NCBI RefSeq assembly: GCF_014647475.1
Contig: NZ_BMPG01000001.1
Location: 1-64,000, forward strand
Length of the DNA stretch: 64,000 nucleotides
Direction of reading: 5' to 3'
Origin: Halocalculus aciditolerans
Lineage (GTDB): Archaea; Halobacteriota; Halobacteria; Halobacteriales; Halobacteriaceae
Shown: piece after piece, positions 25,327-34,997 of the stretch
Numbering within the stretch: position 1 is the first letter of the stretch
Layout of the letters: each line of letters opens with the position of its first letter
Notes under the pieces: model-generated
The model's database searches: none
The model's input: the letters and a program-made list of their open reading frames with translations, nothing else
Told to the model about the DNA's origin: nothing
Program-made: the position numbers and the translations under genes

Positions 25327-26586
25327 ATGCGAGAGCTCCTCAGGTATCCGGATTTCCGGCGGCTCTTCGTGGGCCGGCTCGTCACGAACATGGGCGACAG
25401 CGTCTACTCGGTGGCGGCGATGTGGCTCGTCTACTCGCTCTCCGGGTCGATGCTCTACACCGGCCTCGCCGGCGCGCTCACGATGGGGCCGTCGGCGCTC
25501 CAGGTGTTCGTCGGCCCGCTCGTCGACCGGTGGTCGCTCCGCCGCACGCTCGTCGCGACGCAGGCCGCACAGGCCGTCCTCGTCCTCGTCATTCCCGCGG
25601 CGCACGTCCTCGGCGCGCTCTCCGCCGAGCTCGTCCTCGTCGTCATGCCGGTCGTGGCGATGCTCAATCAGTTCGTCTACCCCGCGCAGAACGCCGCGCT
25701 CCCCCGCATCGTCGAGGAGGACGAACTCACCGCCGCGAACTCCGCGTTCTCCCTCGCCTACCAGGGCGTCGATATGGCGCTGAACGGGGTCGCGGGCCTC
25801 CTCGTCGTCGCCGTCGGCGCGGTGGCGCTCTACGCGCTCGACTCCCTGACGTTCGTCGTCGCCGTCGCCTGCTTCGCCGGCCTCCGCGTCCCGCCGGTCA
25901 CCGACGACGGGGACGACGACCCCGCCTCCTACCTCGACGACCTCCGGGAGGGCATCGGGTTCGTCCGCGGCACCGTCATCGCCCGGCTGTTCGGCGCGTC
26001 CATCATGGCGAACGCCCTCCTCGGCGTGACGTGGGCGGTCCTCCCGGCGTTCGCCGACGCGCGCGGCGGCGCGGGGACGTACGGCTTCCTCCTCGCCGGT
26101 ATCTCCGCCGGAACGCTCCTCGGCGCGCTCGTCGCCACGCGCTTCGACGGCGTTCCCTACGGGACGCTCTCCATCGCCGGGTTCGCGCTCGCCGCCGCCG
26201 CGTGGTTCGCCGCGCTCCTCGCGCCCGCGACGCTCGCCGCCGTCGCCTGCTTCGCCGTCGCGTTCGTCCCCGTCGGCGTCACGAACGTCGTCTCCTCGAC
26301 GATGATACAGCGCCTCGTTCCCGACGCCCTCCTCGGCCGCGTGATGGCGCTCCTCGGGAGCGTGGGCACCGCGGCGATGCCGCTCGGCTCCCTCCTCGGC
26401 GGCGCGGGCGGCGACGCCCTCGGCGCAGCTACCGTGATGTGGGTCGGCGGCGTCGGCTTCCTCTGGATCGTCGCGTACGTCTTCGCCGTCCCGAGCCTCC
26501 GCCGCCTCGGCGCGCCCACCGCCGTCGAGACGCTCTCGCACCAGCGCGACCGCCACTCCACGGTCGTCGCCGACGGCGGCGAGTAA
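25327..26586 (+). CDS. MFS transporter
   Basis: A 419-residue permease with about twelve hydrophobic segments. It starts MRELLRYPDFRRLFVGRLVTNMGDSVY, like the MFS_3/enterobactin-exporter-like group; the loop after TM2 (VGPLVDRWSLRRTLVATQ near 62-79) matches the G-x-x-x-D-R-x-G/S-R-R motif A. The second-half cytoplasmic linker is PVTDDGDDDPASYLDDLREGI. It lies between rio1 and the KH-domain gene, where I would expect only translation genes. Confidence 0.9.
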   Translation: MRELLRYPDFRRLFVGRLVTNMGDSVYSVAAMWLVYSLSGSMLYTGLAGALTMGPSALQVFVGPLVDRWSLRRTLVATQAAQAVLVLVIPAAHVLGALSAELVLVVMPVVAMLNQFVYPAQNAALPRIVEEDELTAANSAFSLAYQGVDMALNGVAGLLVVAVGAVALYALDSLTFVVAVACFAGLRVPPVTDDGDDDPASYLDDLREGIGFVRGTVIARLFGASIMANALLGVTWAVLPAFADARGGAGTYGFLLAGISAGTLLGALVATRFDGVPYGTLSIAGFALAAAAWFAALLAPATLAAVACFAVAFVPVGVTNVVSSTMIQRLVPDALLGRVMALLGSVGTAAMPLGSLLGGAGGDALGAATVMWVGGVGFLWIVAYVFAVPSLRRLGAPTAVETLSHQRDRHSTVVADGGE

Positions 26587-26773
26587 AGGGGTTTTCAGCC
26601 ACCAAGGCAGCCACCGGGAACAGCGAAGCGACACGAACAACGCGACTCGGCCGGCGAGACGGCAGCTTGGGGAGGGGCATCGAAAGGGGCCGAGGCGTCG
26701 CGTCCACGCGTCAGAAACGTCGGGACGAAACAGGTTACAGTTCGAGAAACGTCCGTTCGGCAGGCTCTGGAAG

Positions 26774-26782
26774 ACTTTTACG
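26774..26782 (+). promoter_or_regulatory. TATA box of the KH-domain gene
   Basis: acttttacg lies about 27-30 bases before the ATG at 26808; the transcript would be nearly leaderless. Confidence 0.6.
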
Positions 26783-26807
26783 CGTCGACTTCCTAGTTCG
26801 GTGTATA

Positions 26808-27362
26808 ATGACTCAACACGTCAAGATTCCGCAGGACCGAATCGGTGTCCTCATCGGTTCGGGTGGTGAGACGCTTCGCCGCATCGAGCGGACCGCGGAG
26901 GTCTCTCTGGACGTGGACTCGGAGAACGGCTCCGTCGCCGTCGAGAAGGCGGGCGACCCCATTCGCGCGCTGAAAGGGCCGGACGTCGTGCGCGCGATCG
27001 GTCGCGGCTTCGACCCGGACGCGGCGCTCTCCCTGCTGGACGACGACATGCGGATGTTCGATACGATCGACATCGAGCGGGCGGCGCGGAACGACAACGA
27101 CCTGCGGCGGAAGAAGGGCCGGCTCATCGGTGAGAACGGGCGGACGCGTCAGCTCATCGAGGAGCTGACGGGCGCGAGCGTCGTCATCTACGGGTCGACG
27201 TTCGGCGTCATCGGTCAGCCGCAGGAGGTCGATATCGCGCGGTCGGCGGCGGAGATGATTCTCGACGGCGCGCCCCACGGCTCGGTGTATTCCTTCCTCG
27301 AACGGAAGCACGTGGAGGAGCTGAAACACCAGGGGATGGAGTACCACGAGTACTCGGGGTGA
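26808..27362 (+). CDS. KH-domain RNA-binding protein (Pno1/Dim2-like)
   Basis: A 184-residue protein with two KH domains: VKIPQDRIGVLIGSGGETLRRIE near residue 5-27 and GRLIGENGRTRQLIEELTGASVVIYG near 105-130 (GxxG loops GSGG and GENG). It matches archaeal Dim2p/Pno1 homologues that act with Rio kinases in 16S rRNA maturation and may interact with aIF2. Its presence near rio1 and aIF1A supports this role. Confidence 0.92.
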   Translation: MTQHVKIPQDRIGVLIGSGGETLRRIERTAEVSLDVDSENGSVAVEKAGDPIRALKGPDVVRAIGRGFDPDAALSLLDDDMRMFDTIDIERAARNDNDLRRKKGRLIGENGRTRQLIEELTGASVVIYGSTFGVIGQPQEVDIARSAAEMILDGAPHGSVYSFLERKHVEELKHQGMEYHEYSG

Positions 27363-27623
27363 GCGTGGGTCGGAGCGAGGCCACCTACGGCGGCCGAGCG
27401 AGAACCACGGAATTAGCGAGCAGGAACGGCCAGCGGGAGTGACACGCGAGCAGCGAGAACCACGATAGCGCGGGCGGCGAAGCCGCGAGCCGGGCGACTG
27501 AGTGCGGGAGATGGCGGGATTCGGCAGCTGAGTGGCCGGTGGAGAACCGGGTGGTTTGCGGCGGCGTCGGGTCGAGTCGTCGGTTTTCCGGGTGGTCGTG
27601 GTGCGTCGACGTCGAGCAGGGAG

Positions 27624-27635
27624 TGTATATAAACC
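27624..27635 (+). promoter_or_regulatory. Distal TATA-like box of the thermosome gene
   Basis: TGTATATAAACC. If used it would give a leader of about 80 bases before the ATG at 27740. Confidence 0.45.
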
Positions 27636-27703
27636 GCGTCATTGGTATTGTCTCACACACCCTGTTAACCCGTCGTGCGCCGTGTCGACGCCCACTTGCC
27701 AAA

Positions 27704-27713
27704 GTTTTATATA
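27704..27713 (+). promoter_or_regulatory. Proximal TATA box of the thermosome gene
   Basis: GTTTTATATA is centred about 30 bases before the ATG at 27740, predicting a start within a few bases of the coding sequence. TATA-proximal elements control heat induction of cct genes in Haloferax, so this is the likely heat-shock promoter. Confidence 0.75.
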
Positions 27714-27739
27714 GAATGGCAATCAATCAATGAGTGATT

Positions 27740-29434
27740 ATGGCGCAGCAGATGGGTAACCAGCCGCTGATTGTCCTCTCCGACGACAGTCAGCGCACGT
27801 CCGGGAAAGACGCACAGTCGATGAACATCACCGCCGGGAAGGCCGTCGCGGAGTCCGTCCGCACGACGCTCGGCCCGAAGGGCATGGACAAGATGCTCGT
27901 CGACTCGCAGGGCTCCGTCGTCGTCACGAACGACGGCGTCACCATCCTCAAGGAGATGGACATCGAGCACCCGGCGGCGAACATGATCGTCGAAGTCGCC
28001 GAGACGCAGGAGAACGAGGTCGGCGACGGTACGACGTCCGCCGTCATCGTCTCCGGTGAACTCCTCTCCGAGGCCGAGAACCTCCTCGAGCAGGACATCC
28101 ACGCGACCACGCTCGCGCAGGGGTACCGTCAGGCCGCGGAGAAAGCGAAAGAGCTCCTCGACGACATCGCCATCGAGGTCTCCGAGGACGACGACGAATA
28201 CCTCGAGAAGATCGCCGCGACCGCGATGACCGGGAAGGGCGCGGAGAACGCGAAGGACGTCCTCGCCGGCCTCGTCGTACGCGCCGTCCAGTCGGTCGCC
28301 GACGACGGCGTCGTCGACACGGACAACATCAAAGTCGAGAAGGTCACCGGCTCCTCCATCGAGGACTCCGAGCTCGTCGAGGGCGTCATCGTCGACAAGG
28401 AGCGCGTGAACGACAACATGCCGTTCGCCGTCGAGGACGCGAAGATCGCGCTCGTCGACGACGGTCTCGAAGTCGCTGAGACCGAAATCGACACCGAGGT
28501 CAACGTCACCGACCCCGACCAGCTCCAGCAGTTCCTCGACCAGGAAGAGGCGCAGCTCCGCGAGATGGTCGACTCCCTCAAGGACGCGGGCGCGAACGTC
28601 GTCTTCGTGGACGGCGGCATCGACGACATGGCGCAGCACTACCTCGCGCAGGAAGGCATCCTCGCCGTCCGCCGCGTGAAATCCTCCGACATGAAGCGCC
28701 TCGGCCGCGCGACGGGCGCGACCGCCGTCACGAACGTCAAGGACATCGAGGCCGACGACCTCGGCGACGCCGGCAGCGTCGCGCAGAAGGACATCGGCGG
28801 CGACGAGCGCATCTTCGTCGAGGACGTCGAGGAAGCGAAGTCCGTCACGCTCATCCTCCGCGGCGGCACGGAGCACGTCGTCGACGAAGTCGAGCGCGCC
28901 ATCGACGACTCGCTCGGCGTCGTTCGCGTCACGCTCGAAGACGGCAAGGTCCTCCCCGGCGGCGGTGCCCCGGAGACCGAGCTCGCGCTGAAGCTCCGCG
29001 ACTTCGCTGACTCCGTCGGCGGGCGCGAGCAGCTCGCCGTCGAGGCGTTCGCCGACGCCCTCGAAGTCGGGCCGCGCACCCTCGCCGAGAACGCGGGCCA
29101 CGACCCCATCGACTCCCTCGTGGACCTCCGCAGCCGCCACGACGGCGGCGAGACCGGCGCGGGCCTCGACGCCTACACGGGCGACATCATCGACATGGAA
29201 GACGAAGGCGTGGTCGAGCCGCTCCGCGTGAAGACGCAGGCCATCGAGTCCGCCACCGAGGCGGCCGTGATGATCCTCCGCATCGACGACGTCATCGCCG
29301 CCGGCGACCTCAAGGGCGGCCAGATTGACTCCGACAGCGGCGGAGACGAAGGCCCCGGCGGTGCCGGCGGCGGCCCCGGTGGTATGGGCGGCGGCATGGG
29401 CGGTATGGGCGGCGGTATGGGCGGCATGATGTAA
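27740..29434 (+). CDS. thsA: Thermosome subunit (group II chaperonin)
   Basis: A 564-residue ATP-dependent chaperonin. Hallmarks: [16 protein letters not shown] near 49-64, [15 protein letters not shown] near 96-110, the [15 protein letters not shown] region, and [14 protein letters not shown] near 412. The C-terminus is the Gly/Met repeat [18 protein letters not shown]. The ATG at 27740 ([16 protein letters not shown]) is used instead of the GTG at 27734. Whether it is the alpha or another subunit cannot be decided here. Confidence 0.96.
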   Translation: MAQQMGNQPLIVLSDDSQRTSGKDAQSMNITAGKAVAESVRTTLGPKGMDKMLVDSQGSVVVTNDGVTILKEMDIEHPAANMIVEVAETQENEVGDGTTSAVIVSGELLSEAENLLEQDIHATTLAQGYRQAAEKAKELLDDIAIEVSEDDDEYLEKIAATAMTGKGAENAKDVLAGLVVRAVQSVADDGVVDTDNIKVEKVTGSSIEDSELVEGVIVDKERVNDNMPFAVEDAKIALVDDGLEVAETEIDTEVNVTDPDQLQQFLDQEEAQLREMVDSLKDAGANVVFVDGGIDDMAQHYLAQEGILAVRRVKSSDMKRLGRATGATAVTNVKDIEADDLGDAGSVAQKDIGGDERIFVEDVEEAKSVTLILRGGTEHVVDEVERAIDDSLGVVRVTLEDGKVLPGGGAPETELALKLRDFADSVGGREQLAVEAFADALEVGPRTLAENAGHDPIDSLVDLRSRHDGGETGAGLDAYTGDIIDMEDEGVVEPLRVKTQAIESATEAAVMILRIDDVIAAGDLKGGQIDSDSGGDEGPGGAGGGPGGMGGGMGGMGGGMGGMM

Positions 29435-29683
29435 CGTCGGTTCCGAACACCCACTCCATCCGCCGGCCACCCGGCCCAGACCCCTTCGCTTCCGGTCGAG
29501 TATCGTCCGCTTCGAACACCGTTTTTCTTTCGCGCGCTACCCGGTGAGCGACAGCGCCCGTTCTCGCCTCGACCGCATCGGTGACGGTTTCGCGGCCGCG
29601 AGATTGACTCGCGTTCGACGTATTTTACCGCCTCTTTGACGCTGTTTGATTTGCGTGGACGGCGATGGCAGAGTGTTTCCTGT

Positions 29684-29693
29684 CGATTTATGC
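29684..29693 (+). promoter_or_regulatory. TATA box of the ornithine-cyclodeaminase-family gene
   Basis: cgatttatgc lies 24-33 bases before the ATG at 29717, predicting a leaderless mRNA. Confidence 0.6.
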
Positions 29694-29716
29694 GTTCGGG
29701 GGCAGGAATTGCGGGT

Positions 29717-30703
29717 ATGGAGACGCTACTGTTGAACAAAGACGACGTCCACGAGAACACGCCCATGGCGGAGCTCATCGTCGCCGTCGAAGAGGCCTTC
29801 CAGGCCTACGAGAACGGCGACGCGCAGATGCCCGCGAAATCCTACATCGACCTCCCCCAGTACAACGGCGACTTCCGGTCGATGCCCGCCTACCTCGACG
29901 CGGGCGACTGGGACGCCGCCGGCATCAAGTGGGTGAACGTCCACCCCGACAACCCCGACGCCTTCGAGCTGCCGACCGTCATGGGGACGATGGTCTACTC
30001 CGACCCGAAGAACGCCTACCCGCTCGCCATCATGGACGGCACCGAACTCACCATGAAGCGCACGGGCGCGGCCGCCGCCGTCGCCACCGACCACCTCGCC
30101 GTCGACGACGCCACCTCCTTCGGCCTCGTCGGCGCTGGCGTCCAATCCTACACGCAGTTAGAAGCCATCAGCCAGGTCCGCGACATCGAGAAAGTCGTCG
30201 TCAGCGACCTCAACGAGGGCCGCGTCGCCCGCTTCATCGACCACTTCGGCGACGACTTCGACGTCGAGGAAGGCTCCATCACCGACGCCGGCCACTGCGA
30301 CATCCTCTCCACTGTCACCCCCGTCGAAGACCCCATCGTCCACGAGACCGACGTCGGCGACCACACCCACATCAACGCCATGGGCGCGGACGCCGCCGGC
30401 AAACACGAAATCGACGACGACGTCCTCCTCGATTCGAAACTCGTCATCGACGACTACTCCCAGACCACGCACTCCGGCGAAATCAACGTCCCGTGGAGCG
30501 ACGGCGTCCTCGACGACGACGACATCTACGGCGAAATCGGCGAAATCGTCACCGACAAGAAGGCCGGCCGCACCGCCGACGACGGCGTCACCGTCTTCGA
30601 CTCCACCGGCCTCGCCATCCAGGACGTCGCCGCCGCCCACGTCGTCTACACCCACGCCAACGAACACGAAAACGGCACCCAGTTCGACCTCCTCGGCGTC
30701 TAA
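29717..30703 (+). CDS. Ornithine cyclodeaminase/mu-crystallin family (alanine dehydrogenase-like)
   Basis: A 328-residue NAD(P)-binding enzyme. N-terminal substrate region PAKSYIDLPQYNGDFRSMPAYL and GIKWVNVHPDNP near 74 are family-typical; the Rossmann motif is FGLVGAGVQSYTQLEAI near 134. Close relatives are archaeal alanine dehydrogenase and ornithine cyclodeaminase, and the exact reaction cannot be decided. It stands alone downstream of the thermosome gene. Confidence 0.88.
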   Translation: METLLLNKDDVHENTPMAELIVAVEEAFQAYENGDAQMPAKSYIDLPQYNGDFRSMPAYLDAGDWDAAGIKWVNVHPDNPDAFELPTVMGTMVYSDPKNAYPLAIMDGTELTMKRTGAAAAVATDHLAVDDATSFGLVGAGVQSYTQLEAISQVRDIEKVVVSDLNEGRVARFIDHFGDDFDVEEGSITDAGHCDILSTVTPVEDPIVHETDVGDHTHINAMGADAAGKHEIDDDVLLDSKLVIDDYSQTTHSGEINVPWSDGVLDDDDIYGEIGEIVTDKKAGRTADDGVTVFDSTGLAIQDVAAAHVVYTHANEHENGTQFDLLGV

Positions 30704-31026
30704 CCCGACGCACGAACCACATTCCAGCGGCACCGGCTTTCTCGCAGTTCTCATGCGAGCGAACGCCTTCCGGCCGTGTTCGCCTAATCGCGATTCTCAG
30801 CCGTTGCTGGCGGCCCTACATCTCCAAGCATAAGGACGTCGCGCTGGCTCGCGTGTCGTTCGCGCGAGCGATAGCGAGTGCGAGCAGCACGTCGCGGAAC
30901 GCGACGGAACGAGCGAGCGCCGCAGGCGCGAGCAGGGAGGAACTCCGTTCCGACCGCGCTCCCCATCGGTCGCTCCCGCTCGCCGTTCCGCGGTTCTCGG
31001 CCGCGAAGCGGCCGAGAACCGCGTCC
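30704..31026. other. Intergenic region rich in inverted repeats
   Basis: 323 bases without a credible gene. It is packed with gagcga/tcgctc-type words and ends in a perfect 16-bp hairpin at 30989-31023. Parts of this sequence recur inside the gene at 34998-35555. Confidence 0.6.
30989..31023 (-). terminator. Perfect 16-bp hairpin downstream of the small membrane-protein gene
   Basis: cgcggttctcggccgc (30989-31004), loop gaa, then its exact complement (31008-31023). It begins 3 bases past the stop of the minus-strand gene at 31027, so it may end that transcript, though no U-tract follows. It also belongs to a repeat family (see findings). Confidence 0.5.
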
Positions 31027-31239
31027 TCAATGCGCTGGCGCGTACTCCTCCTCGCTCTCGGTATCGCCGACGACGAGGTCGAGAATCCAGAGGACGACGA
31101 GAACGGGGATGAGTGGGACGACGATGACCAGAAGGAGGAGGCCGATGAGGAGGCCGATGACGGTCATCTCGCGCGCGCCGCGGTCGCGCGGCCGGAACAA
31201 CGCCTGTAGGATGAAGTCGCCGAGTCCTTCCTCGCTCAT
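31027..31239 (-). CDS. Small single-pass/hairpin membrane protein
   Basis: A 70-residue protein: MSEEGLGDFILQALFRPRDRGAREM, a long hydrophobic stretch (VIGLLIGLLLLVIVVPLIPV then LVVLWILDLVV) and an acidic tail (GDTESEEEYAPAH). ATG at 31239 fits better than the upstream frame. It resembles small haloarchaeal membrane proteins of unknown function (possibly DUF7535). Divergent from the HTH-10 gene. Confidence 0.7.
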   Translation of the reverse strand: MSEEGLGDFILQALFRPRDRGAREMTVIGLLIGLLLLVIVVPLIPVLVVLWILDLVVGDTESEEEYAPAH

Positions 31240-31317
31240 ACGCGACGATAGCCGTGCCGCCACCTAATACGTGCGGGTATCCGGCGACCGGACGGGATGC
31301 GACCGCGAACATTCAGG

Positions 31318-31327
31318 GTATTAAAGA
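31318..31327 (+). promoter_or_regulatory. TATA box of the HTH-10 regulator gene
   Basis: gtattaaaga is centred about 28 bases before the ATG at 31351, again a leaderless arrangement. Confidence 0.6.
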
Positions 31328-31350
31328 GATTGGGGGAGGAACAGGTCACG

Positions 31351-32025
31351 ATGAACGTCGCCGAGTTCACGCTGGGGTATCCGATACTCCGTGACGCGCT
31401 GGAGCGGACGCCGGGCGTGACGCTGGAGTGGGAGCGCTCGGATATGGACGGGGCGCACCACACGATTCTCGCGTGGGCGTTCGGGGACGACGCCGCCCTC
31501 GACCGATTCGAGGCCGCGCTCGAGGACGACGCCTCCGTGTACGCGGCCGACCGAATCGCCGCCGTCGACGACCGCCGGCTCTACCAAGTCGACCTCGACG
31601 ACGCCGGCGAGGAGATGAGCGTCTACCCCGTCATCGTCGACACGGGCGGCATCATCCGGCAGGCGACCGCGGACGACGGCGGCTGGCACTTCCGCGTCGC
31701 GTTCCCCGACCAGCGGACGTTCGCGCAGTTCCGCGCCGCCTGCGACGACCACGACATCGACCTCGTCCTCCACACGCTCCTCGTCGAGGAAGCCGCCGAG
31801 GAGAGCGACCGCTACGGGCTGACGGACCGACAGCGAGAACTCCTCCGCGTCGCGCTCGACGCCGGCTACTTCGACATCCCGCGCAGCGCGTCGCTCGGCG
31901 ACGTCGCCGCCGAACTCGGCATCTCCGGAAACGCCGCGTCCGAGCGCCTCCGCCGCGGCCTCCGAGCGCTCCTCAGCGAGACCGTCGCGGCGAACGAGAC
32001 CGGGGACGCGTCGACCGACCGCTGA
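31351..32025 (+). CDS. HTH-10 (bacterio-opsin activator-type) transcription regulator
   Basis: A 224-residue haloarchaeal regulator. The N-terminal two-thirds are a ligand/sensor-like domain (MNVAEFTLGYPILRDALERT, YPVIVDTGGIIRQA). The C-terminal HTH_10 domain reads LTDRQRELLRVALDAGYFDIPR then LGDVAAELGISGNAASERLRRG, the classic Bat C-terminal signature. The target genes are unknown. It is convergent with leuS, ending where leuS ends (2025/2026). Confidence 0.92.
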   Translation: MNVAEFTLGYPILRDALERTPGVTLEWERSDMDGAHHTILAWAFGDDAALDRFEAALEDDASVYAADRIAAVDDRRLYQVDLDDAGEEMSVYPVIVDTGGIIRQATADDGGWHFRVAFPDQRTFAQFRAACDDHDIDLVLHTLLVEEAAEESDRYGLTDRQRELLRVALDAGYFDIPRSASLGDVAAELGISGNAASERLRRGLRALLSETVAANETGDASTDR

Positions 32026-34866
32026 TTACTCGAGGTGGATGGCGGGCCGGAACGGCTTCGCCTTCCCCGCGGCCTCGTCCTCGACGTCGGACTCCCGGTA
32101 GAGTTCGACGGCCGCGTCGAACTCGTGTTCGAGGAACCGCGTCGCCTCGTCGAGCACGTCGTACTCGTCGACGTCGAGCAGCGTCTCGCTCGTCTCCTCG
32201 CCGCGCTCGCGGACGTCCTCGACGAGGTCTTGGACGAGCTGGTTCACCTCGTTCCCGCGCTCGCGCAGGCCCTCGTGCTGCATGACCGTCCCCATCACCG
32301 CGCCGACGTCGGGGCCGGTCTCCACGACCTCCTCGAAGACGGTGTGCTTCCACGGCGCGGCCGTGTAGAGCCGGATGGTGTCCGGGTCGGTGTCCGTGAC
32401 GTCCATGATGTCGCGGACGTCCTCCGTGAGCCGTTCGACTAACTGCTCTTCCACTTCGACGCGCCGCGATTCGAACTCGTGGTCGACGTCTGGCCACGCC
32501 GCGTCCTCGACGGGCACGCCCGCGAGTTGCTCGTGGAGTTCGTTCGCCATGAACGGCGTCACGGGCGCGAGCATCCGCAGGCGCGCGGAGAGCACGTGCT
32601 TCTGCGTCCACCGCGCCCCCGGCCGGTCGAGGTCCGCGCGCCGACGGTACCACCGCAGGTCCTCCTCCAGCCCGAAGAACGCCGCCTGACTCGCCTTCCG
32701 GGTCTCGAAGCCGTCCATCGCCTCCGTCGCTTCCCGAATCGTCCGCTGGAGGCGGCTCAGCAGCCAGCGGTCGATGCGCTTCAGCTCCCGCGTTCCTTCC
32801 GCTAGATCGATGACGTCCTGGGCGCGGTTCCAGAAGCGCTCCAGTTGCTTCTTCGTCGACGTCACTTCCTCTCGCCGCCAGTCGAAGTCCTGCCACGGCT
32901 CCGAGGAGTTCAGGAGGAAGAACCGGACGGTGTCCGCGCCGTACTCCTCGATGGCCTCCGCGGGCAGCACGACGTGGCCTTTCGAAGAGCTCATCTTCTT
33001 CCCTTCGAGGAGCCCCATCCCGGCGATGGCGACGCCCTGCGGCCAGTTCGCCTCGTCGAAGAGCTCCGTGTGGTGGAAGACGTAGAACGAGAGGTGGTTG
33101 CTGACGAGGTCGTTCCCCGACACCCGGTAGTCCACGGGGTACCAGTAGTCCCACTCCGCGCGGAGGTCGAGCGCGCGCTCGGGCGCGTCGCCGTCGACGG
33201 CGTCCGCGCCGTAGAACAGCGCGTCGAAGAACTCGCGCGTGAGCTCCTCGGGCGGGATGTCCTGCAGGCGGTGCGCGATAGTGTAGTAGGACATGTAGAC
33301 CGTCGAGTCCGAGAGCGGCTCGATGACGAAGTCCTCGTCCCACGGCAGGCGCGTGCCGAGGCCGTAGTTCCGAATGCACGGCCACTCGTTCAGCCAGTCG
33401 ATGGTGTGGTCGAACTGCCCGCGCGTGTTCTCCGGGATCGTATCCATCTCGGAGACGGCCTTGTGCGCCATCGCCTTCCAGTCCTCGTCGTTGTAGGTGA
33501 GGAACCAGGTGTCCTGTTTCGCGACTTCGACGTCGCCGCCGCAGCGGCAGACGACCTCCTCGGAGAACTCGTACATCATGTCGAAATCCCCGGTCTCGCG
33601 GAACGCGGCGGCGAGTTCGTCGCGGACGTCCTCGACGACGCGACCCGCGTACTCGCCGTACATATCTTTCAGTTTCCCGCCGTGGAACTCCGCGTTGTAG
33701 ACGTCCTGCGTCGCCTCTTCGAGTTTCGGGTCGTCCGCGCTCTCGATGCCGTACGCCTCACAGGCCGCGCGCGCCGGGAACGGGTCGTCGTAGCCGTCGA
33801 CGTCGATGATGGATTTCGGCTGAATCTCCGCGACTTCCGCGGGGTCGATGCCGTACTCCCGCATGAGGTCGTCGTTCGCCTTCGCGTCCTGCAGCGCCAT
33901 CCAGTCGTCCGGCGAGTGCGCGGGCACGGACATCACGACCCCGGTGGCGTTGTCCGCGGCGACGAAGCGCGCCGGAAGAACGAGGACGTCCTCGCCCGTC
34001 ACGGGGTTCGTCACGCGCTCGCCGACGAGCTCCGACCCAGAGAAGCGCTCCAGGATCTCCACGTCGCGCTGCTGGAGCACGAGCTTCTCCACCGCCTCGT
34101 GGCTCACGATCCACTGCTCGCCGTCGACGTCCGCCTCGACGTAGTCCGCCTCGGGGTCGACGTACGCGTTCGTCACGCCCCGCACCGTCTCCGGGCGCAG
34201 CGTCGCCATCGGCAGGAGGGTGTCACCGCTCTCGAACTTCACGAGCGTGTACTCCTGGAACTCCGCCTCCTCGCCCTCCAGGATGTCGTGCGTCGTCACC
34301 GGGTTCTCCTCGTCCGTGCAGTATTTGACCGGGTGGAGGCCTTTTTCGAGCCTATCGCGGTCCCGCAGCGTCTCGTACTGCCACGTCACGAACTTCGAGT
34401 ACCGCTCGTCGTTCGTCGTGAACTCCCGCCGCCAGTCGATGGAGAGCCCGAGCGACTTCATGTTCGTCTTGTAGTGGTTCTCGATGAAGTACCGCGCGAA
34501 GCCCATCGGCGTCTCCAGCTCCTCCAGTTCCTCCTCCGGGACGTTGTACGTGTCCCGCAGCACCGAGAGCTGCTCCTCTTCGCCCTTCTGCAAGCGGTTC
34601 ACCGCGCCGATAATCGGCGTCCCCGTGACGTGCCACGCGATGGGGAAGAGGACGTTGTCGCCCTGCAGGCGGCGGTAGCGCGCCCACACGTCCGGCACGG
34701 TGTACGTCCGCGCGTGCCCGATGTGCATCCCGCCCGACGGATACGGATAGGGGACGGTGACGAACGTCGCGTCCTCGTCGTCCTCCTCCGGGTCCACCTC
34801 GTAGCGTCCGCCGTCCTCCCATCGGTCCTGCCACTTCCGCTCGATAGACCGCGGCTCGTAGCTCAT
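32026..34866 (-). CDS. leuS: Leucyl-tRNA synthetase
   Basis: A 946-residue class I synthetase with archaeal architecture. HIGH motif YPSGGMHIGHARTY near 42-55, the CP1 editing domain (TLRPETVRGVTNAYV near 220 and VMSVPAHSPDDWMAL near 315), KMSKS motif GKKMSSSKGHVVLP near 625, then anticodon-binding helices. The C-terminal part (FRPAIHLE end) is the archaeal Leu-specific tail. Stop codon abuts the HTH-10 gene's stop in a convergent arrangement. Confidence 0.96.
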   Translation of the reverse strand: MSYEPRSIERKWQDRWEDGGRYEVDPEEDDEDATFVTVPYPYPSGGMHIGHARTYTVPDVWARYRRLQGDNVLFPIAWHVTGTPIIGAVNRLQKGEEEQLSVLRDTYNVPEEELEELETPMGFARYFIENHYKTNMKSLGLSIDWRREFTTNDERYSKFVTWQYETLRDRDRLEKGLHPVKYCTDEENPVTTHDILEGEEAEFQEYTLVKFESGDTLLPMATLRPETVRGVTNAYVDPEADYVEADVDGEQWIVSHEAVEKLVLQQRDVEILERFSGSELVGERVTNPVTGEDVLVLPARFVAADNATGVVMSVPAHSPDDWMALQDAKANDDLMREYGIDPAEVAEIQPKSIIDVDGYDDPFPARAACEAYGIESADDPKLEEATQDVYNAEFHGGKLKDMYGEYAGRVVEDVRDELAAAFRETGDFDMMYEFSEEVVCRCGGDVEVAKQDTWFLTYNDEDWKAMAHKAVSEMDTIPENTRGQFDHTIDWLNEWPCIRNYGLGTRLPWDEDFVIEPLSDSTVYMSYYTIAHRLQDIPPEELTREFFDALFYGADAVDGDAPERALDLRAEWDYWYPVDYRVSGNDLVSNHLSFYVFHHTELFDEANWPQGVAIAGMGLLEGKKMSSSKGHVVLPAEAIEEYGADTVRFFLLNSSEPWQDFDWRREEVTSTKKQLERFWNRAQDVIDLAEGTRELKRIDRWLLSRLQRTIREATEAMDGFETRKASQAAFFGLEEDLRWYRRRADLDRPGARWTQKHVLSARLRMLAPVTPFMANELHEQLAGVPVEDAAWPDVDHEFESRRVEVEEQLVERLTEDVRDIMDVTDTDPDTIRLYTAAPWKHTVFEEVVETGPDVGAVMGTVMQHEGLRERGNEVNQLVQDLVEDVRERGEETSETLLDVDEYDVLDEATRFLEHEFDAAVELYRESDVEDEAAGKAKPFRPAIHLE

Positions 34867-34997
34867 TATCGGTTCTATCTGCCGCCGCGCTCAAAAGAAC
34901 ACCTATGCTGACTGGCCGGACTGTCAGCCGCCGCCGCACGCGGTCCGAATGTCGGGGACGAGTAGAGTGAAGTCGCTCCCCCACCTCGTGCGAGCTC

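Larger units (their letters stand above)
27363..27739. other. Intergenic region before the thermosome gene
   Basis: 377 bases without a credible gene. It contains a small GAA-loop hairpin (gcggc-gaa-gccgc at 27474-27486) and two TATA boxes for the thermosome gene (about 27624-27635 and 27704-27713). Confidence 0.6.

Noticed and set aside
27384-27726. Minus-strand frame (113 codons) upstream of the thermosome gene
   Set aside because: It spans both thermosome TATA boxes and has no family resemblance.
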